This document shows, piece by piece, positions 27,114 to 37,957 of a stretch of 64,000 nucleotides of DNA (the stretch's first letter is position 1; every line of letters begins with the position of its first letter). Origin of the DNA: Ignavibacteriales bacterium (GTDB taxonomy: Bacteria; Bacteroidota; Ignavibacteria; UBA10030; SZUA-254). The stretch covers positions 31,792 to 95,791 of the forward strand of contig JACRFD010000010.1 in assembly GCA_016218025.1 (NCBI GenBank), read 5' to 3'. The notes beneath the pieces are model-generated. The model did no database searches and had not been told where the DNA came from. It worked only from the letters and a program-made list of their open reading frames with translations. Position numbers and translations under genes: made by a program.

Positions 27114-27202
27114 GATCTAAATTTGTCATGGAAAATATATAGTTTTCTTTTCAGATAATCAAGCTTTTTGTGATTATAAACGATTTGGGTAATTTGGTTA
27201 AA

Positions 27203-28894
27203 TTATTCACCCGTTTTGGCAATTTTTGCCCATGTGTCTTTCAATGTAACTGTTCTGTTACAAATAATATTTGCTGGTGAAGAATCATAATCTACACAAA
27301 AATATCCAAGTCTTTCGAACTGATAACGATCTTGTTTTTTTGCGTTTATCAGAGATTGTTCCAATTTACAATTTTTTATTATAGTCAACGATTCAGGATT
27401 AATCGATGCTTTCCAATCATCACCGGATGGATTTTCTATTTTGAATAACCTGTCGTATAACCTGACTTCCGCATTCACCGAATGATTAGCAGATACCCAA
27501 TGAATTGTACCCTTAACCTTTTTCTGACTTGTCCCTGTTCCGCTTCGGGTTTCAGGATCGTAAGTACAATGAAGTTCGGTAATCTCACCGGTTTTAGGAT
27601 CTTTGCTAACACTCTCACATTTAATTATGTATGCATAACGCAAACGAACCTCGGTACCGGGTGAAAGACGGAAAAACTTTTTCGGTGGATTTTCCATGAA
27701 GTCGTCTTGCTCAATATATAATATCTTAGAAAACGGAAGCTTTCTTTTCCCCATCGATTCATCTTCAGGATTGTTCGTTGCATCGAGCATTTCAACTTTC
27801 TCATCATGAAAATTGTCTATGACGACTTTCAGCGGTTTGAGAACTGCCATAACTCTAAGAGACCGTTTATTTAAGTCTTCTCTTAAACTGTCTTCCAATA
27901 ACGCAACGTCAATCATGTTTTCACGTTTTGCGACACCTATTCGTTCAGCAAAATAACGAATCGACTCAGGTGTATAACCCCTTCTTCGTAGACCCGATAT
28001 TGTAGGCATTCTTGGATCATCCCAACCACTCACATTTCCATCCTCTACCAGTTGGAGCAAACGTCGTTTACTCATAACTGTATAGCTTAAATTGAGTCGT
28101 GCAAACTCAATTTGCTGCGGGTGATAAATTCCAAGTTTTTCAACGAACCAATCGTACAGCGGTCTATGATCTTCAAATTCAAGCGTGCAGATTGAATGAG
28201 TTATTTTTTCCAAAGAATCGGATTGTCCATGCGCCCAATCATACATCGGATATATACACCACTTATCGCCTGTACGGTGATGAGATTCACGCAAAATACG
28301 ATACATAATCGGATCGCGCATGTTAATATTGGGAGATGACATATCTATCTTTGCGCGTAGAGTCTTCGAGCCATCCGGGAATTCTCCATTTCTCATACGT
28401 TCAAATAAATTCAAATTTTCTTCGATGCTTCTGTTTCTAAACGGACTTTCTTTCCCCGGTGCGGTTAATGTACCTCGATGTTCCCTAATTTGCTCAGGTG
28501 TAAGTTCACAAACATAAGCCAACCCTTTTTTAATTAACGCAACTGCATACTCATAAAGTTGTTCAAAATAATCTGAAGCATAATATTCTCTATTTCCCCA
28601 ACTGAAACCGAGCCAGCGTACGTCTTCTTTAATTGACTCAACATACTCAACTTCTTCTTTCGAAGGATTAGTGTCATCAAAACGAAGATTACACATTCCG
28701 TTGTAATCTCTGGCAATACCGAAATTAAGGCATATTGATTTAGCGTGACCGATGTGCAAATATCCATTCGGTTCCGGAGGAAATCTTGTATTGACTCTTC
28801 CGTCATATTTATTTGTTTTCAAATCTTCATCGATTATATCGCGAACGAAATTTGACGTCTTCTGTTCCGGCAGATTATTAATTGGCTCACTCAT
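27203..28894 (-). CDS. glnS: Glutaminyl-tRNA synthetase
   Basis: Charges tRNA-Gln directly. The class I HIGH site is [20 protein letters not shown] and the KMSKS equivalent is VMSKRRL. The N-terminal [29 protein letters not shown] and the C-terminal anticodon-binding beta-barrels ([20 protein letters not shown]) are those of GlnRS, not GluRS. The length of 563 residues is normal. Having GlnRS means the organism need not depend on GatCAB for Gln-tRNA. An AGGAT site precedes the ATG, which lies two bases after gltX, so both synthetases are made from one transcript. Confidence 0.96.
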   Translation of the reverse strand: MSEPINNLPEQKTSNFVRDIIDEDLKTNKYDGRVNTRFPPEPNGYLHIGHAKSICLNFGIARDYNGMCNLRFDDTNPSKEEVEYVESIKEDVRWLGFSWGNREYYASDYFEQLYEYAVALIKKGLAYVCELTPEQIREHRGTLTAPGKESPFRNRSIEENLNLFERMRNGEFPDGSKTLRAKIDMSSPNINMRDPIMYRILRESHHRTGDKWCIYPMYDWAHGQSDSLEKITHSICTLEFEDHRPLYDWFVEKLGIYHPQQIEFARLNLSYTVMSKRRLLQLVEDGNVSGWDDPRMPTISGLRRRGYTPESIRYFAERIGVAKRENMIDVALLEDSLREDLNKRSLRVMAVLKPLKVVIDNFHDEKVEMLDATNNPEDESMGKRKLPFSKILYIEQDDFMENPPKKFFRLSPGTEVRLRYAYIIKCESVSKDPKTGEITELHCTYDPETRSGTGTSQKKVKGTIHWVSANHSVNAEVRLYDRLFKIENPSGDDWKASINPESLTIIKNCKLEQSLINAKKQDRYQFERLGYFCVDYDSSPANIICNRTVTLKDTWAKIAKTGE

Positions 28895-28896
28895 TT

Positions 28897-30357
28897 TTAA
28901 ATCCTGATTTTTTCAATAGCTTTTTCTATTCGCCTTATTGATTCTTCTTTCCCAAGTATGAATAATATTTCATACAATCCTGGTCCGCCGCCTACACCCG
29001 ATAAGGCGAGACGTACACCATGAATCAATTTTCCATTTCCTATATTCAGCAACTCGGCTGTTTTATGGAGCGCTGTTTCATAATCTTCTTTTTTGGGATT
29101 TAATAATTTTGAAAACTCTTCCGCCAAACTTTTCAGATTTTCAGAAGTATCATCTTTCCATCTTTTTTGAATCACTTCCTGATCGTAAGATTCGGGCGAT
29201 TCAAAGAAGTATGAACTATTTTCGATTATCTCTTTCACAAAAGAGATTCTGGGGCGCATTGCTTCAACAATTAGGAATAATTTATCATCATCAAATTTAT
29301 GATCCGCAAATTTAGATTTAGCTAAATATTCTTTCAATATTCGAACAACTTCCGTATCATTTTTTTTACGAAGATGCTCAAAGTTGAAAGCATTCAGCTT
29401 TTCAATATTAAATACAGCACCAGATTTATTCACTCCTTCGATTGAGAATATATTTATTAATTCATCAAGTGAAAATATTTCTTGTTCAGTGCCCGGATTC
29501 CAACCGAGAAGCGCCACAAAATTCACAAGCGACTCAGGCAAATACCCTTTTGCGCGATAATCTTCTACTGCTACATCACCCTGACGCTTACTTAGTTTTG
29601 ATTTATCGGGATTAAGTAATAATGGTAAATGCGCAAACACAGGTTTTTCCCAACCGAATGCGTCATACAGCAAAACATGCTTTGGTGTTGACGGCAACCA
29701 TTCTTCACCGCGTATCACATGACTTATTTTCATCAGGTGGTCATCAATTACATTTGCAAGATGATATGTCGGATATCCATCGCCTTTTAGTAGCACCTGA
29801 TCATCAATTAGATTACTATCGAACTCCACTCTTCCACGAATAATATCTTCAACAACAACTTTTTTATCAGCTTCTATGTTCAATCTCACAACATGCGGTA
29901 CACCGTCTTTGAGTTTCTGCGCAATAACATTGTGGTCAAGATGTAAGCAAAGCTTATCATACTTAGTCTGCTGTTTTAAGTTCTCCTGGGCAGTCCGGAG
30001 TTCGCTAATTCTTTCCTGTGTACAAAAACAATAATAAGCTTTTTTTTGTTCGATTAGAGTTTGAGTATAGGATTTATAAATCTCAAGCCGTTCCGATTGT
30101 GTATAAGGACCAAATGATCCGTTTTTCTGCGGACCTTCATCATAATCAAATCCGCACCAATGAAGTGTGTCAATAAGATTTTCCACAGCGCCTTCAACAT
30201 ATCTTGCCCGGTCCGTATCCTCAATGCGGAGTACGAATACACCATTGTTCTTTCGAGCAAAAAGATAGTTATAAAGCGCTGTCCGAAGCCCGCCAACATG
30301 TAAGTAGCCTGTTGGACTTGGAGCAAATCTGACACGTATTTGATTGTAATTATTCAT
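28897..30357 (-). CDS. gltX: Glutamyl-tRNA synthetase
   Basis: Charges tRNA-Glu. The HIGH site reads [25 protein letters not shown], followed by [18 protein letters not shown]; the KMSKS equivalent is [18 protein letters not shown]. The 486-residue length and the C-terminal helical cage match bacterial GluRS. It is the first gene of a gltX-glnS pair. A terminator-like hairpin with a U run ends only a few bases upstream of its ATG (30364-30387), which is unusual and suggests control by premature termination. Confidence 0.96.
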   Translation of the reverse strand: MNNYNQIRVRFAPSPTGYLHVGGLRTALYNYLFARKNNGVFVLRIEDTDRARYVEGAVENLIDTLHWCGFDYDEGPQKNGSFGPYTQSERLEIYKSYTQTLIEQKKAYYCFCTQERISELRTAQENLKQQTKYDKLCLHLDHNVIAQKLKDGVPHVVRLNIEADKKVVVEDIIRGRVEFDSNLIDDQVLLKGDGYPTYHLANVIDDHLMKISHVIRGEEWLPSTPKHVLLYDAFGWEKPVFAHLPLLLNPDKSKLSKRQGDVAVEDYRAKGYLPESLVNFVALLGWNPGTEQEIFSLDELINIFSIEGVNKSGAVFNIEKLNAFNFEHLRKKNDTEVVRILKEYLAKSKFADHKFDDDKLFLIVEAMRPRISFVKEIIENSSYFFESPESYDQEVIQKRWKDDTSENLKSLAEEFSKLLNPKKEDYETALHKTAELLNIGNGKLIHGVRLALSGVGGGPGLYEILFILGKEESIRRIEKAIEKIRI

Positions 30358-30363
30358 GATAAT

Positions 30364-30387
30364 AAAAAGTCCCCATTGGCGGGGACT
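30364..30387 (-). terminator. Terminator-like hairpin directly in front of gltX
   Basis: On the minus strand AGTCCCC and GGGGACT form a perfect seven-base stem with a six-base loop, followed at once by TTTTT. The U run ends six bases before the gltX ATG. No minus-strand gene lies upstream (the next gene is divergent), so it cannot be the end of another message. It must act inside the gltX leader as an attenuator, or end a short leader RNA. Confidence 0.7.
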
Positions 30388-30656
30388 GAAGATTTTCTTT
30401 TACAGCGTTGCCGATTAGAAGATAGCACTATATTTTAAAAAAAACAAAGTTATTATTTAAACTAACAAGGTTTCTTGTTCAATCATTAAGCGAAATCATT
30501 CTCAGATTATTTTACCTTCTCAGATTCTATTCAAACTTTAATTGAAATAATTCTTTTAAACAAACACTTCTGGCTTAAACCATAATCACCTTTTTTTGTC
30601 TAAATAGGAATAATTTCAGATATTTGTTACCCCACATGTTAAACATTTAGGTTTAT

Positions 30657-33107
30657 ATGAAAAAATCGATAATTATTGTATTATTTTTCTTATTCATACA
30701 ACACAATTACCTCATCGCTCAGCATAAAAGTGACGACGAAAACGGCCGTCCGTCACTCATCGGAGTTATCTTTGACCGTACATCAAATTCACCTGTCGAA
30801 TATGCAAATATTGTTATCCGCTCTTTGAGCGATTCTTTGATTATCACCGGTTCATTATCAGATAAAGATGGAAGGTTTAAAATTCCACGTCTATCTGAAG
30901 GAAAATATATTGTTGATATTCGTTTTTTAGGCTTTAAAAGGAATGTATCGAATATTGAGATGGCCAATGAGAAATCTTCAATTGATTTAGGCAATGTCTA
31001 TATAGAACCGGATCCTCTTCAGCTAAAAGAAGTAGTTGTTCAGGGTGACCGCTCCCCTGTCTCTTATCAGATCGATAAAAAAGTTATTGATGTGAGCAAG
31101 ATGCAAACTGTTGTGTCGGGGACAGCAGCAGATGTTTTACAAAATGTTCCATCGGTAACAGTTGATATCGAAGGTAATGTAAGCTTGCGCGGTAGTACTA
31201 ATTTCACCGTGCTTATTGATGGCAGACCGACAGTTATGAACGCTCAAGATGCCCTCCAGCAAATTCCAGCCACCTCACTTGAAAAGATAGAGATCATCAC
31301 TAATCCCTCAGCGAAGTATGATCCCGAGGGAACTTCGGGTATTATTAATATTTTGATGAAGAAAAATCAAAATCATGGATTGAGCGGTGTAATTAATGCT
31401 AATGCCGGTTTAAAAAATAAATACGGCGGTGATTTTTTATTTCAGTATAAAACAGAATCTTATACTGCAATTTTGGGCGCCGATTACAACAAAAGAAATT
31501 TTCCCGGTACAACAAATTCTGAGAACCGATTCATCGGAACAAATACAAGCTACCTGAACTCGAATGGAAGTAGTCAATCTCAGAGAAAAGGTTCTGGAGT
31601 AAGAGGTTCGATTGAATTTAACCTTACTGAAAATGCTTTTCTAAATCTTGGCGGACGTTTTGGAAAAAGAGATGGTTTACAAAACTCACTTTTAAATTAT
31701 TCCGAATGGACTTCAGTTAACCCGTTACAACAACTTTACACAAGCAGTGGAAGTTTCAATCGGGGTGGAACAAATGCCGAAGCCAATCTTTCATATACAC
31801 AACGTTTTAATAAAGAAGGACATGAGATAAAGGGCGATTTCACTTTCGGTTATGATGATGATAAAGAATCTTCAATTACTAACAAAATAATATCTGGAGT
31901 TTCAGTAGACGGAGATAGAATTGATAACTCAGGACCATCGCGTGAGTTCGAAGGTAAAGCTGACTATACTCTACCCTTCTCAACGGATAGTAAGTTCGAA
32001 GCAGGATACGAGGGTCAAGCCGAACTATCTGAAGAGAACAATAATATTTTTCAGTTCAACGATATTACAAAGAATTTTGATCCTCAGCAGCAATTCAATT
32101 ATTCTGTCAAGTATCGTAACAGCGATCATTCACTTTATTCAATTTATTCAGATAAATTCTATGATATCGGTATCCAGGGCGGATTGCGAACAGAATATAC
32201 TTTCCGTTCCATCATCTTAGATAATAATAATAAACGCTTCGCTTTTGACCGGTGGGATTTCTTCCCAACATTACACACTTCTTACAAGATTGGCGAAGTA
32301 ACACAGACAATGGCAAGCTATACACGCCGCATCCAACGTCCGCACGGCTGGGAGCTTGAACCCTACGTAATCTGGACAGACGCAAATAATGTACGCGTGG
32401 GTAATCCCGATTTGAAACCACAGTATATCGATTCGTATGAAGCAGGAGTTCAAACCTTAATCGGTGAGGTATCAGTCTCTGCCGATGTTTATTACAGAAC
32501 CGTTAATAATAAAATCGAGCGCGTCAGATCGGTTTATTTACCTAATGATACTTCTATACAAAATGTAACGCTTACTTCTATGTCAAATATTGGACACGAT
32601 TACTCATTAGGCAGTGAATATATGCTGATCTTCGACCCAGTGAAATTCTGGAATGTGAACCTGATGGCAAATATTTACAGCTACAAGGTTGTTGGCGTGC
32701 TTCCCGATGGACCTTTTACACGCACAAGTTTCAATTGGGGTACAAGATTCAATAACGTTTTCAAAATCAACGGCACAACACAATTACAACTTAACCTGAA
32801 TTACAACAGCCCCACTGTTTCATCGCAGGGACGTGTTGAACAATTTTTCACAGTCGATGTTTCTGCGAAACACGATTTCTTTAATCGTTTACTAAGTGCA
32901 ACACTTCAGGTAAGAGATCTTTTTGGGACTGCAAAAATGGAAAACAGGTCGCAGGGTTCCGACTTTTACAGCTATAGTTACATGAAGCGCGAATCTCCTG
33001 TTGTCATGCTTAATCTTCGTCTAAACTTCAATAACTTTGAGCGCGATCGTCAAAGGAGAGATGAGAATGATAATCAAAACGATTCAAACGGGGATATAAC
33101 AGAATAA
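30657..33107 (+). CDS. TonB-dependent receptor with carboxypeptidase-regulatory domain
   Basis: An outer-membrane receptor of 816 residues. A signal peptide (KKSIIIVLFFLFIQHNYLIA) is followed by a CarboxypepD-regulatory-like domain (about residues 35-120, LIGVIFDRTSNSPVEYANIV). A plug domain comes next (ADVLQNVPSVTVDIEGNVSLRGSTNFTVLIDGRP) and then a long C-terminal beta-barrel. This is the outer-membrane beta-barrel type common in Bacteroidota, not the classic siderophore receptor; the ligand is unknown. The tail is polar (DRQRRDENDNQNDSNGD). It stands alone, ending at a shared terminator facing the arsenic operon. Confidence 0.88.
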   Translation: MKKSIIIVLFFLFIQHNYLIAQHKSDDENGRPSLIGVIFDRTSNSPVEYANIVIRSLSDSLIITGSLSDKDGRFKIPRLSEGKYIVDIRFLGFKRNVSNIEMANEKSSIDLGNVYIEPDPLQLKEVVVQGDRSPVSYQIDKKVIDVSKMQTVVSGTAADVLQNVPSVTVDIEGNVSLRGSTNFTVLIDGRPTVMNAQDALQQIPATSLEKIEIITNPSAKYDPEGTSGIINILMKKNQNHGLSGVINANAGLKNKYGGDFLFQYKTESYTAILGADYNKRNFPGTTNSENRFIGTNTSYLNSNGSSQSQRKGSGVRGSIEFNLTENAFLNLGGRFGKRDGLQNSLLNYSEWTSVNPLQQLYTSSGSFNRGGTNAEANLSYTQRFNKEGHEIKGDFTFGYDDDKESSITNKIISGVSVDGDRIDNSGPSREFEGKADYTLPFSTDSKFEAGYEGQAELSEENNNIFQFNDITKNFDPQQQFNYSVKYRNSDHSLYSIYSDKFYDIGIQGGLRTEYTFRSIILDNNNKRFAFDRWDFFPTLHTSYKIGEVTQTMASYTRRIQRPHGWELEPYVIWTDANNVRVGNPDLKPQYIDSYEAGVQTLIGEVSVSADVYYRTVNNKIERVRSVYLPNDTSIQNVTLTSMSNIGHDYSLGSEYMLIFDPVKFWNVNLMANIYSYKVVGVLPDGPFTRTSFNWGTRFNNVFKINGTTQLQLNLNYNSPTVSSQGRVEQFFTVDVSAKHDFFNRLLSATLQVRDLFGTAKMENRSQGSDFYSYSYMKRESPVVMLNLRLNFNNFERDRQRRDENDNQNDSNGDITE

Positions 33108-33132
33108 GATTTTTGAACAATCCTTTCAAATA

Positions 33133-33164
33133 AAAAATCCCGGACTATTCTGGTTCGGGATTTT
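33133..33164. terminator. Bidirectional terminator between TonB receptor and ars operon
   Basis: AAAAAATCCCGGA and TTCGGGATTTT form a stem around an eight-base centre. A/T runs on both sides allow it to end the receptor message on the plus strand and the ars message on the minus strand. Confidence 0.8.
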
Positions 33165-33280
33165 GTCTTATCATATCTTGATATAGACAACTGGGGCTTA
33201 ATGTAAGCCTCTGTTTCAAATCTAAACAATCAAGTATATTTTGCGGTGATGTATATCAATACTAAGCAAAAATATTGATG

Positions 33281-34333
33281 TTATTCTGCTTCTACTTGGA
33301 AATATTTCTTTCTGAAAAATAAAGCAAGATTTACTAAGCTAATCAATACTGGCACCTCAACCAATGGACCTATTACAGCGGCGAATGCTTCGCCCGAATT
33401 AATTCCGAATACAGCAACAGCGACCGCAATTGCAAGTTCAAAATTATTGCTTGCAGCAGTGAAAGATAATGTCGCAGTTTTTGAATAATCGGCACCGAGC
33501 TTTTTCCCCAGATAAAACGATACCAAAAACATTACAATGAAATATATCAGTAATGGAATTGCAATCCGCACTACATCAAGCGGTATTCTCACAATATACT
33601 CCCCTTTTAATGAGAACATCACGAATATTGTGAACAGCAATGCGATCAAAGTTATAGGTGATATTTTAGGAATGAATTTCTGTTCATACCACAGTTTGCT
33701 TTTTAATTTAAGAAAGATGAAACGTGTAATTATTCCAGCTATAAACGGAATGCCGAGATAAATAAAAACAGATTCCGCAATTTGGCTGATAGTGATATTG
33801 ACGCTAAATGTTTTCAATCCAAGCCAAGAAGGAAAAACAGTTAAAAACATATAAGCATACAACGAAAAGAACAATACTTGAAAGATAGAATTAAATGCAA
33901 CGAGTCCGGCAGCATATTCGTTATCCCCTTTTGCAAGTTCGTTCCAAACTATAACCATTGCTATACAACGTGCCAGACCTATCAGGATTAATCCAGCCAT
34001 ATATTCAGGATAATCCTGCAAAAATATTATTGCAAGAAGAAACATCAACACCGGTCCTATGATCCAATTCTGTACCAACGAGAGCAATAAGACTTTCACA
34101 TTTTTAAAGACATCACCCAATTCCTCGTATTTAACTTTTGCCAGAGGCGGATACATCATCAAAATCAATCCGATGGCGATTGGAATATTCGTTGTTCCGC
34201 TTTGAAATGAATTCCAAAAATTAACGATGCCCGGGAAAAGATAACCTGAAAAAACACCGACGAACATTGCAAGGAATATCCACAGTGTCAGATACCTATC
34301 TAGAAACGAAAGACGTTTTGTTAAAGTGCTCAT
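33281..34333 (-). CDS. acr3: Arsenite efflux transporter, ACR3 family
   Basis: Exports arsenite by the proton gradient. The 350-residue protein has about ten membrane helices. The family string [18 protein letters not shown] holds the essential Cys (C123), and [21 protein letters not shown] is the second conserved helix pair. It is the last gene of the eight-gene ars operon, 11 bases after ccdA. ACR3 rather than ArsB is the usual arsenite pump in this group of bacteria. Confidence 0.94.
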   Translation of the reverse strand: MSTLTKRLSFLDRYLTLWIFLAMFVGVFSGYLFPGIVNFWNSFQSGTTNIPIAIGLILMMYPPLAKVKYEELGDVFKNVKVLLLSLVQNWIIGPVLMFLLAIIFLQDYPEYMAGLILIGLARCIAMVIVWNELAKGDNEYAAGLVAFNSIFQVLFFSLYAYMFLTVFPSWLGLKTFSVNITISQIAESVFIYLGIPFIAGIITRFIFLKLKSKLWYEQKFIPKISPITLIALLFTIFVMFSLKGEYIVRIPLDVVRIAIPLLIYFIVMFLVSFYLGKKLGADYSKTATLSFTAASNNFELAIAVAVAVFGINSGEAFAAVIGPLVEVPVLISLVNLALFFRKKYFQVEAE

Positions 34334-34344
34334 GATGAACTCTT

Positions 34345-35046
34345 TTAAAAATTGTTATAGATTAAATAGACTCCGCCCAGTATTACCAAAACTCCGCAAA
34401 TTCTTTTCAACCATAGAATGGTTTTAGATTCTTCGCTCCAGTTCAAATATTTCTGAACCTTTCCTGTTAACGTACCCGCTCCAACGATCACCGAACAGTG
34501 TCCAATACCAAAGGCTAAAAGAAAGATCACAGCCAATAGATAATTCGTTTGTGCCGTTTGGAATACTATGCCAAGTACAGGAGCCATATAGGCGAATGTG
34601 CAAGGACCTAAAGCCAATCCAAATATTAGTCCAAGAATTAATGCAGCTAAAAATCCTTGTGCTTTTGTTTTCTTTATACTAATTCTATTCCAGTTGAGTT
34701 TAATTACATCCAATAAATAAAGTCCAACTACAAAGAATATTCCAGCAACAAGTATATTCCCTACTCCACCTATATCACCCATTAATCTGCCAAGTGAAGC
34801 GGTGATAATTCCTATGAGTGCTATCGTAATCAGAATCCCAAGTGAAAACAAAAGAGAAATGTTGAATGTCCGCCTTAATGATATTTTCCCCTGTGAAGTA
34901 ATAAATCCGACTATCAAAGGTATGCTTGATAAATGACAAGGAGAAAGAAGAATACTCAAGACACCCCAACCGAAAGAAGCAACAACAGCTAACCATACAG
35001 CGCCGGTCATTGCATCGTAAAGAGTTGTAAATAATCCTTCAAGCAT
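34345..35046 (-). CDS. CcdA/DsbD-type transmembrane thiol-redox transporter
   Basis: Six membrane helices in 233 residues carry reducing power across the membrane. The first Cys lies in [21 protein letters not shown] and the second in [15 protein letters not shown], the pair that is alternately oxidised and reduced in CcdA. It starts one base after the thioredoxin gene ends, so the two work as donor and acceptor. Inside an arsenic operon it probably supplies electrons to the periplasmic thioredoxin rather than to cytochrome c assembly, but that is inference. Confidence 0.88.
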   Translation of the reverse strand: MLEGLFTTLYDAMTGAVWLAVVASFGWGVLSILLSPCHLSSIPLIVGFITSQGKISLRRTFNISLLFSLGILITIALIGIITASLGRLMGDIGGVGNILVAGIFFVVGLYLLDVIKLNWNRISIKKTKAQGFLAALILGLIFGLALGPCTFAYMAPVLGIVFQTAQTNYLLAVIFLLAFGIGHCSVIVGAGTLTGKVQKYLNWSEESKTILWLKRICGVLVILGGVYLIYNNF

Positions 35047-35047
35047 A

Positions 35048-35437
35048 TTAATTTTTCTTTTTTACAGGTGTTAATCCTCTAGACTGGAGCAAGGTATCGA
35101 TTTCCTTTTCAGGGTAAAATCCTTCATGTCTGAATATTTCCTTGCCATTTTGATCGAGAAACACCTGCGTGGGAATCAATTTAATTCCGTATTGTCCTGC
35201 ATATTGTTTTTGATCTTCTTTCCAGACATCGTGGAATACAACCTTCACCTGCCCGCTATATTTTTCTTCTATCGATTTCATGATAGGCTGCATCTTTTTA
35301 CACGGTATGCAGTTGACAGAACCGAGTTCTACAAAGGTTATTCTCGGTTTAGGAATATTTTCTTTTTGATTTTGAAATCCTGTGCATAATAAAATAATGA
35401 TTGATGCAAAAACAATATTCAGAAACTTCTTATTCAT
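35048..35437 (-). CDS. Exported thioredoxin-fold protein
   Basis: A thioredoxin of 129 residues with an N-terminal membrane or signal segment (FLNIVFASIIILLCTG). The active site is CIPC (C43, C46) in VELGSVNCIPCKKMQP, and the cis-Pro loop is LIPTQVFLD. The sequence is of the periplasm-facing type. It lies one base upstream of ccdA, forming a redox pair. In this operon it may keep a periplasmic arsenic-related thiol protein reduced; the target is unknown. Confidence 0.87.
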   Translation of the reverse strand: MNKKFLNIVFASIIILLCTGFQNQKENIPKPRITFVELGSVNCIPCKKMQPIMKSIEEKYSGQVKVVFHDVWKEDQKQYAGQYGIKLIPTQVFLDQNGKEIFRHEGFYPEKEIDTLLQSRGLTPVKKKN

Positions 35438-35449
35438 ATAATATCTTTC

Positions 35450-36469
35450 TTAGTAAACAAGATTAAAAATATAACCGACGATAATAATCCCTACTGCAAC
35501 AATTCCGACAAAAGCGAATATCAGTTGCAGCTTCAGGACTTTTTTCAGGATGATTGCTTCGGGAAGCGATAATCCAATAACACTCATCATAAATGCCAAC
35601 ACAGTTCCAAGTGACGCGCCCTTTTCCAACAATACTTGAACTACCGGAATGATTCCAGCAGCGTTCGAATACATTGGTACACCGATTAATACTGCAACAG
35701 GAACTGACCACCATACCGACTTTCCCATTAATGAAGCCATAAAATTTTCAGGCACATATCCGTGTATGCCGGCTCCGACGCCTATGCCGATGACAATGTA
35801 AACCCATACTTTTGCAACGATATCTTTTACTGCAACGAGACCGGCATCCACTCTTTCTGAAAAAGTTATCGTTTGTTCATCAATTTGTGTCTGTGCGGTT
35901 TTAATCTGATATACCCACGGTTCGACATATTTTTCTAATTTTAGTCTGCCGATTATATAGCCGGATACTATTGCTATTATCAATCCGGTTGACATATAAA
36001 GCAATGCTGTTTTCCAACCAAACAAACCAAAAAGTAAAACGAGCGCAACTTCGTTTATCATCGGCGCGGCAATCAAAAATGAAAACGTTACACCGAGCGG
36101 AACGCCGCTCTCCACAAATCCAAGAAATAAAGGAATTGCAGAACAGGAACAGAATGGAGTTACAATACCGAGCAAACTTGCCAAAACATTTCCAGCAAAC
36201 AGTTTCTTATCCCCAAGTATTTTCCGCGTACGTTCCGGAGAGAAGTAACTTCTGATTATTCCCACCACGAATACGATCAACGTGAGCAGAAGGAGTACTT
36301 TGGGGACTTCGTAGATAAAGAATCGGATTGCTTCTGCCAAGCGCAACCCTCGTTCTAACCCGAGGATGGAATACGTGAAATAATCCGCTACTCTCTCAAT
36401 TTGAAAATATATAAGAATCCACAGCAGAAATCCTACCCCGATATAAATAAATTTAGAATTCGCTTTCAT
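35450..36469 (-). CDS. UPF0718 (ArsP-like) permease
   Basis: A polytopic membrane protein of 339 residues with about eight helices. The conserved string TPFCSCSAIPLFLGFVESGVPLGVTFSF, with its Cys pair, and IGVPMYSNAAGIIPVVQ mark the UPF0718/YraQ permease family. Relatives named ArsP export trivalent organoarsenicals, which fits the arsM gene in the same operon, since ArsM makes methylated arsenic. The start overlaps the small thioredoxin-like gene by four bases. Confidence 0.88.
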   Translation of the reverse strand: MKANSKFIYIGVGFLLWILIYFQIERVADYFTYSILGLERGLRLAEAIRFFIYEVPKVLLLLTLIVFVVGIIRSYFSPERTRKILGDKKLFAGNVLASLLGIVTPFCSCSAIPLFLGFVESGVPLGVTFSFLIAAPMINEVALVLLFGLFGWKTALLYMSTGLIIAIVSGYIIGRLKLEKYVEPWVYQIKTAQTQIDEQTITFSERVDAGLVAVKDIVAKVWVYIVIGIGVGAGIHGYVPENFMASLMGKSVWWSVPVAVLIGVPMYSNAAGIIPVVQVLLEKGASLGTVLAFMMSVIGLSLPEAIILKKVLKLQLIFAFVGIVAVGIIIVGYIFNLVY

Positions 36470-36726
36470 TTATTTTCTGCTTCGGCAAGAGCGTTCATGA
36501 TCCAATGAACAAGTGTCGATTTCACAGGCAACTTTCCGCTTGAGATCATTTTACCGTTGATTTCTAAACCCGGAGTTGATAAGATACCGGTTTTCATTAT
36601 TTCCTGAAAATCGGATACCTTTTCAATTTTTGCATCAATACTTAATTCACGAACAACCTCGTTGCACAGGGCTTCGAGTTTAACACAATTTGAACAACCA
36701 CTTCCGTATACTTTAATTGAATGCAT
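36466..36726 (-). CDS. Small thioredoxin-like redox protein
   Basis: Starts at the ATG at 36726, with GAGG five bases upstream; a longer start at 36762 would overlap the arsC stop. The protein is about 86 residues with a CxxC site in IKVYGSGCSNCVKLEALCNEV, the pattern of redox-active disulfide protein 2 (TM0996/MTH895 type), and the partner string STPGLEINGKMISSGKLP. These proteins are commonly encoded next to UPF0718 permeases, as here (four-base overlap). Proposed to relay electrons to or from the permease or ArsC. Confidence 0.85.
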   Translation of the reverse strand: MHSIKVYGSGCSNCVKLEALCNEVVRELSIDAKIEKVSDFQEIMKTGILSTPGLEINGKMISSGKLPVKSTLVHWIMNALAEAENK

Positions 36727-36733
36727 TTCATCC

Positions 36734-37150
36734 TCATTTATTAATTGATGTATAGAACTCAAAAAGACTATCTTTTATTTCATCCCGAATTTTTCTAAAT
36801 GCAGCGACAATCTCCTCCTCTGTTCCGCTTGCCTCGGCAGGGTCTTCAAACCCGATATGGAGCCGGTGTCTTACTTCTCCGGCAAAAACTGGACAGCTTT
36901 CCTTTACATTATCACACACTGTGATAACATAATCAAACGAGTCACCGAGAAATTGACTGACATTCTTTGGAAAGTTATTACTTAAATCGATGCCGATTTC
37001 TTTCATTGCTCTAATTGCTTTTGGATGAACATTGGTTGAAGGTTTAGTTCCCGCTGAAAATACTTCCAAGCTAGAATCGAACGACTTCAAAAACCCCTCA
37101 GCCATTTGGCTTCGACAGGAATTCCCTGTGCAGAGAATAAGAAATTTCAT
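36734..37150 (-). CDS. arsC: Arsenate reductase, thioredoxin-coupled (LMW-PTP type)
   Basis: Reduces arsenate to arsenite. The phosphatase-like P-loop CTGNSCRS gives the nucleophile C7 and Arg 13, and the resolving cysteines lie in VCDNVKESCP (C79 and C86). This three-Cys layout is that of the thioredoxin-dependent B. subtilis-type ArsC. The HPKAIRAMKEIGIDLS and ASGTEEE.. strings also match. Two thioredoxin-like proteins are encoded in the same operon and may serve as donors. Confidence 0.95.
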   Translation of the reverse strand: MKFLILCTGNSCRSQMAEGFLKSFDSSLEVFSAGTKPSTNVHPKAIRAMKEIGIDLSNNFPKNVSQFLGDSFDYVITVCDNVKESCPVFAGEVRHRLHIGFEDPAEASGTEEEIVAAFRKIRDEIKDSLFEFYTSINK

Positions 37151-37152
37151 TC

Positions 37153-37929
37153 TTACTTTGTTCCAGAAACTGTTATGGAATAAAGCCCGCCGCCTGATTG
37201 GAGTATATAATCGTACTTTTTCTCCGATAATATTTTTATATCTTTAAAGCCGGCAAGTTCAATTACTTCAAGATATTCTTTCCTGCTCAAAGCCCCGCTA
37301 ATACAGCCAGCCCAAAGAGCGGCATTTTGGCGTTCTTTTTCCGATATCGAACCATCTACAACTATATCAGAAACAGTGAATTTACCGCCGGTTTTCAGAA
37401 CTCGGAATATCTCGCTGAAGGCTTTTCTTTTGTCCGGAACAAGATTGATAACACAGTTGCTTATCACGCGATCAATAGAATTATTTTCAACGGGGAGAGA
37501 TTCAATTTCTCCGAGACGAAAATCGACGTTTGTGACATTAACTTTCGCTTTATTTTCATTCGCTTTCCGAATCATTTCTTCAGTCATATCTACGCCGATA
37601 ACTTTTCCAAGTTCACCGACGTATTTCGATGCAATAAAACAATCAACTCCCGCACCGGAACCAAGATCTAATATTGTCATTCCGTTTCTCATATCGGCAT
37701 ACGCAGCAGGTGTACCGCACCCCAGCCCGAGGTCTGCTCCATCAGGAATAGCGTTTTTGTCATCGCTGGTATATCTTTGAGTCATATCAATAACGGCATT
37801 TGAATCGTTGCTGCAACAGCTTTTCGACGAACAACATGAGCTTATATTTGGAATAACGTTCGTTTCTCCATTAGCAATCTTGCCGTATTTCTCTTTTACA
37901 GAATCCTTGATGCTTTTTGAGGTATTCAT
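37153..37929 (-). CDS. arsM: Arsenite S-adenosylmethionine methyltransferase
   Basis: Methylates arsenite with SAM. The SAM site is ILDLGSGAGVDCFIASKYVG, and the three arsenite-binding cysteines align with the known enzymes: C71 (DLGLGCGTP), C159 (VISNCVINLVPDK) and C209 (LWAGCISGAL). An extra Cys-rich stretch near the start (SCCSSKSCCS, 31-40) is also seen in many bacterial ArsM. The 258-residue length is that of the short form without a C-terminal extension. Second gene of the ars operon, 28 bases after arsR. Confidence 0.94.
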   Translation of the reverse strand: MNTSKSIKDSVKEKYGKIANGETNVIPNISSCCSSKSCCSNDSNAVIDMTQRYTSDDKNAIPDGADLGLGCGTPAAYADMRNGMTILDLGSGAGVDCFIASKYVGELGKVIGVDMTEEMIRKANENKAKVNVTNVDFRLGEIESLPVENNSIDRVISNCVINLVPDKRKAFSEIFRVLKTGGKFTVSDIVVDGSISEKERQNAALWAGCISGALSRKEYLEVIELAGFKDIKILSEKKYDYILQSGGGLYSITVSGTK

Positions 37930-37957
37930 AATTTATCCTCTTATTGAATTTATATTT

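Noticed and set aside
30358..30400. T-box leader for gltX
   Set aside because: No T-box consensus or specifier stem can be recognised; only the terminator-like hairpin is supported.
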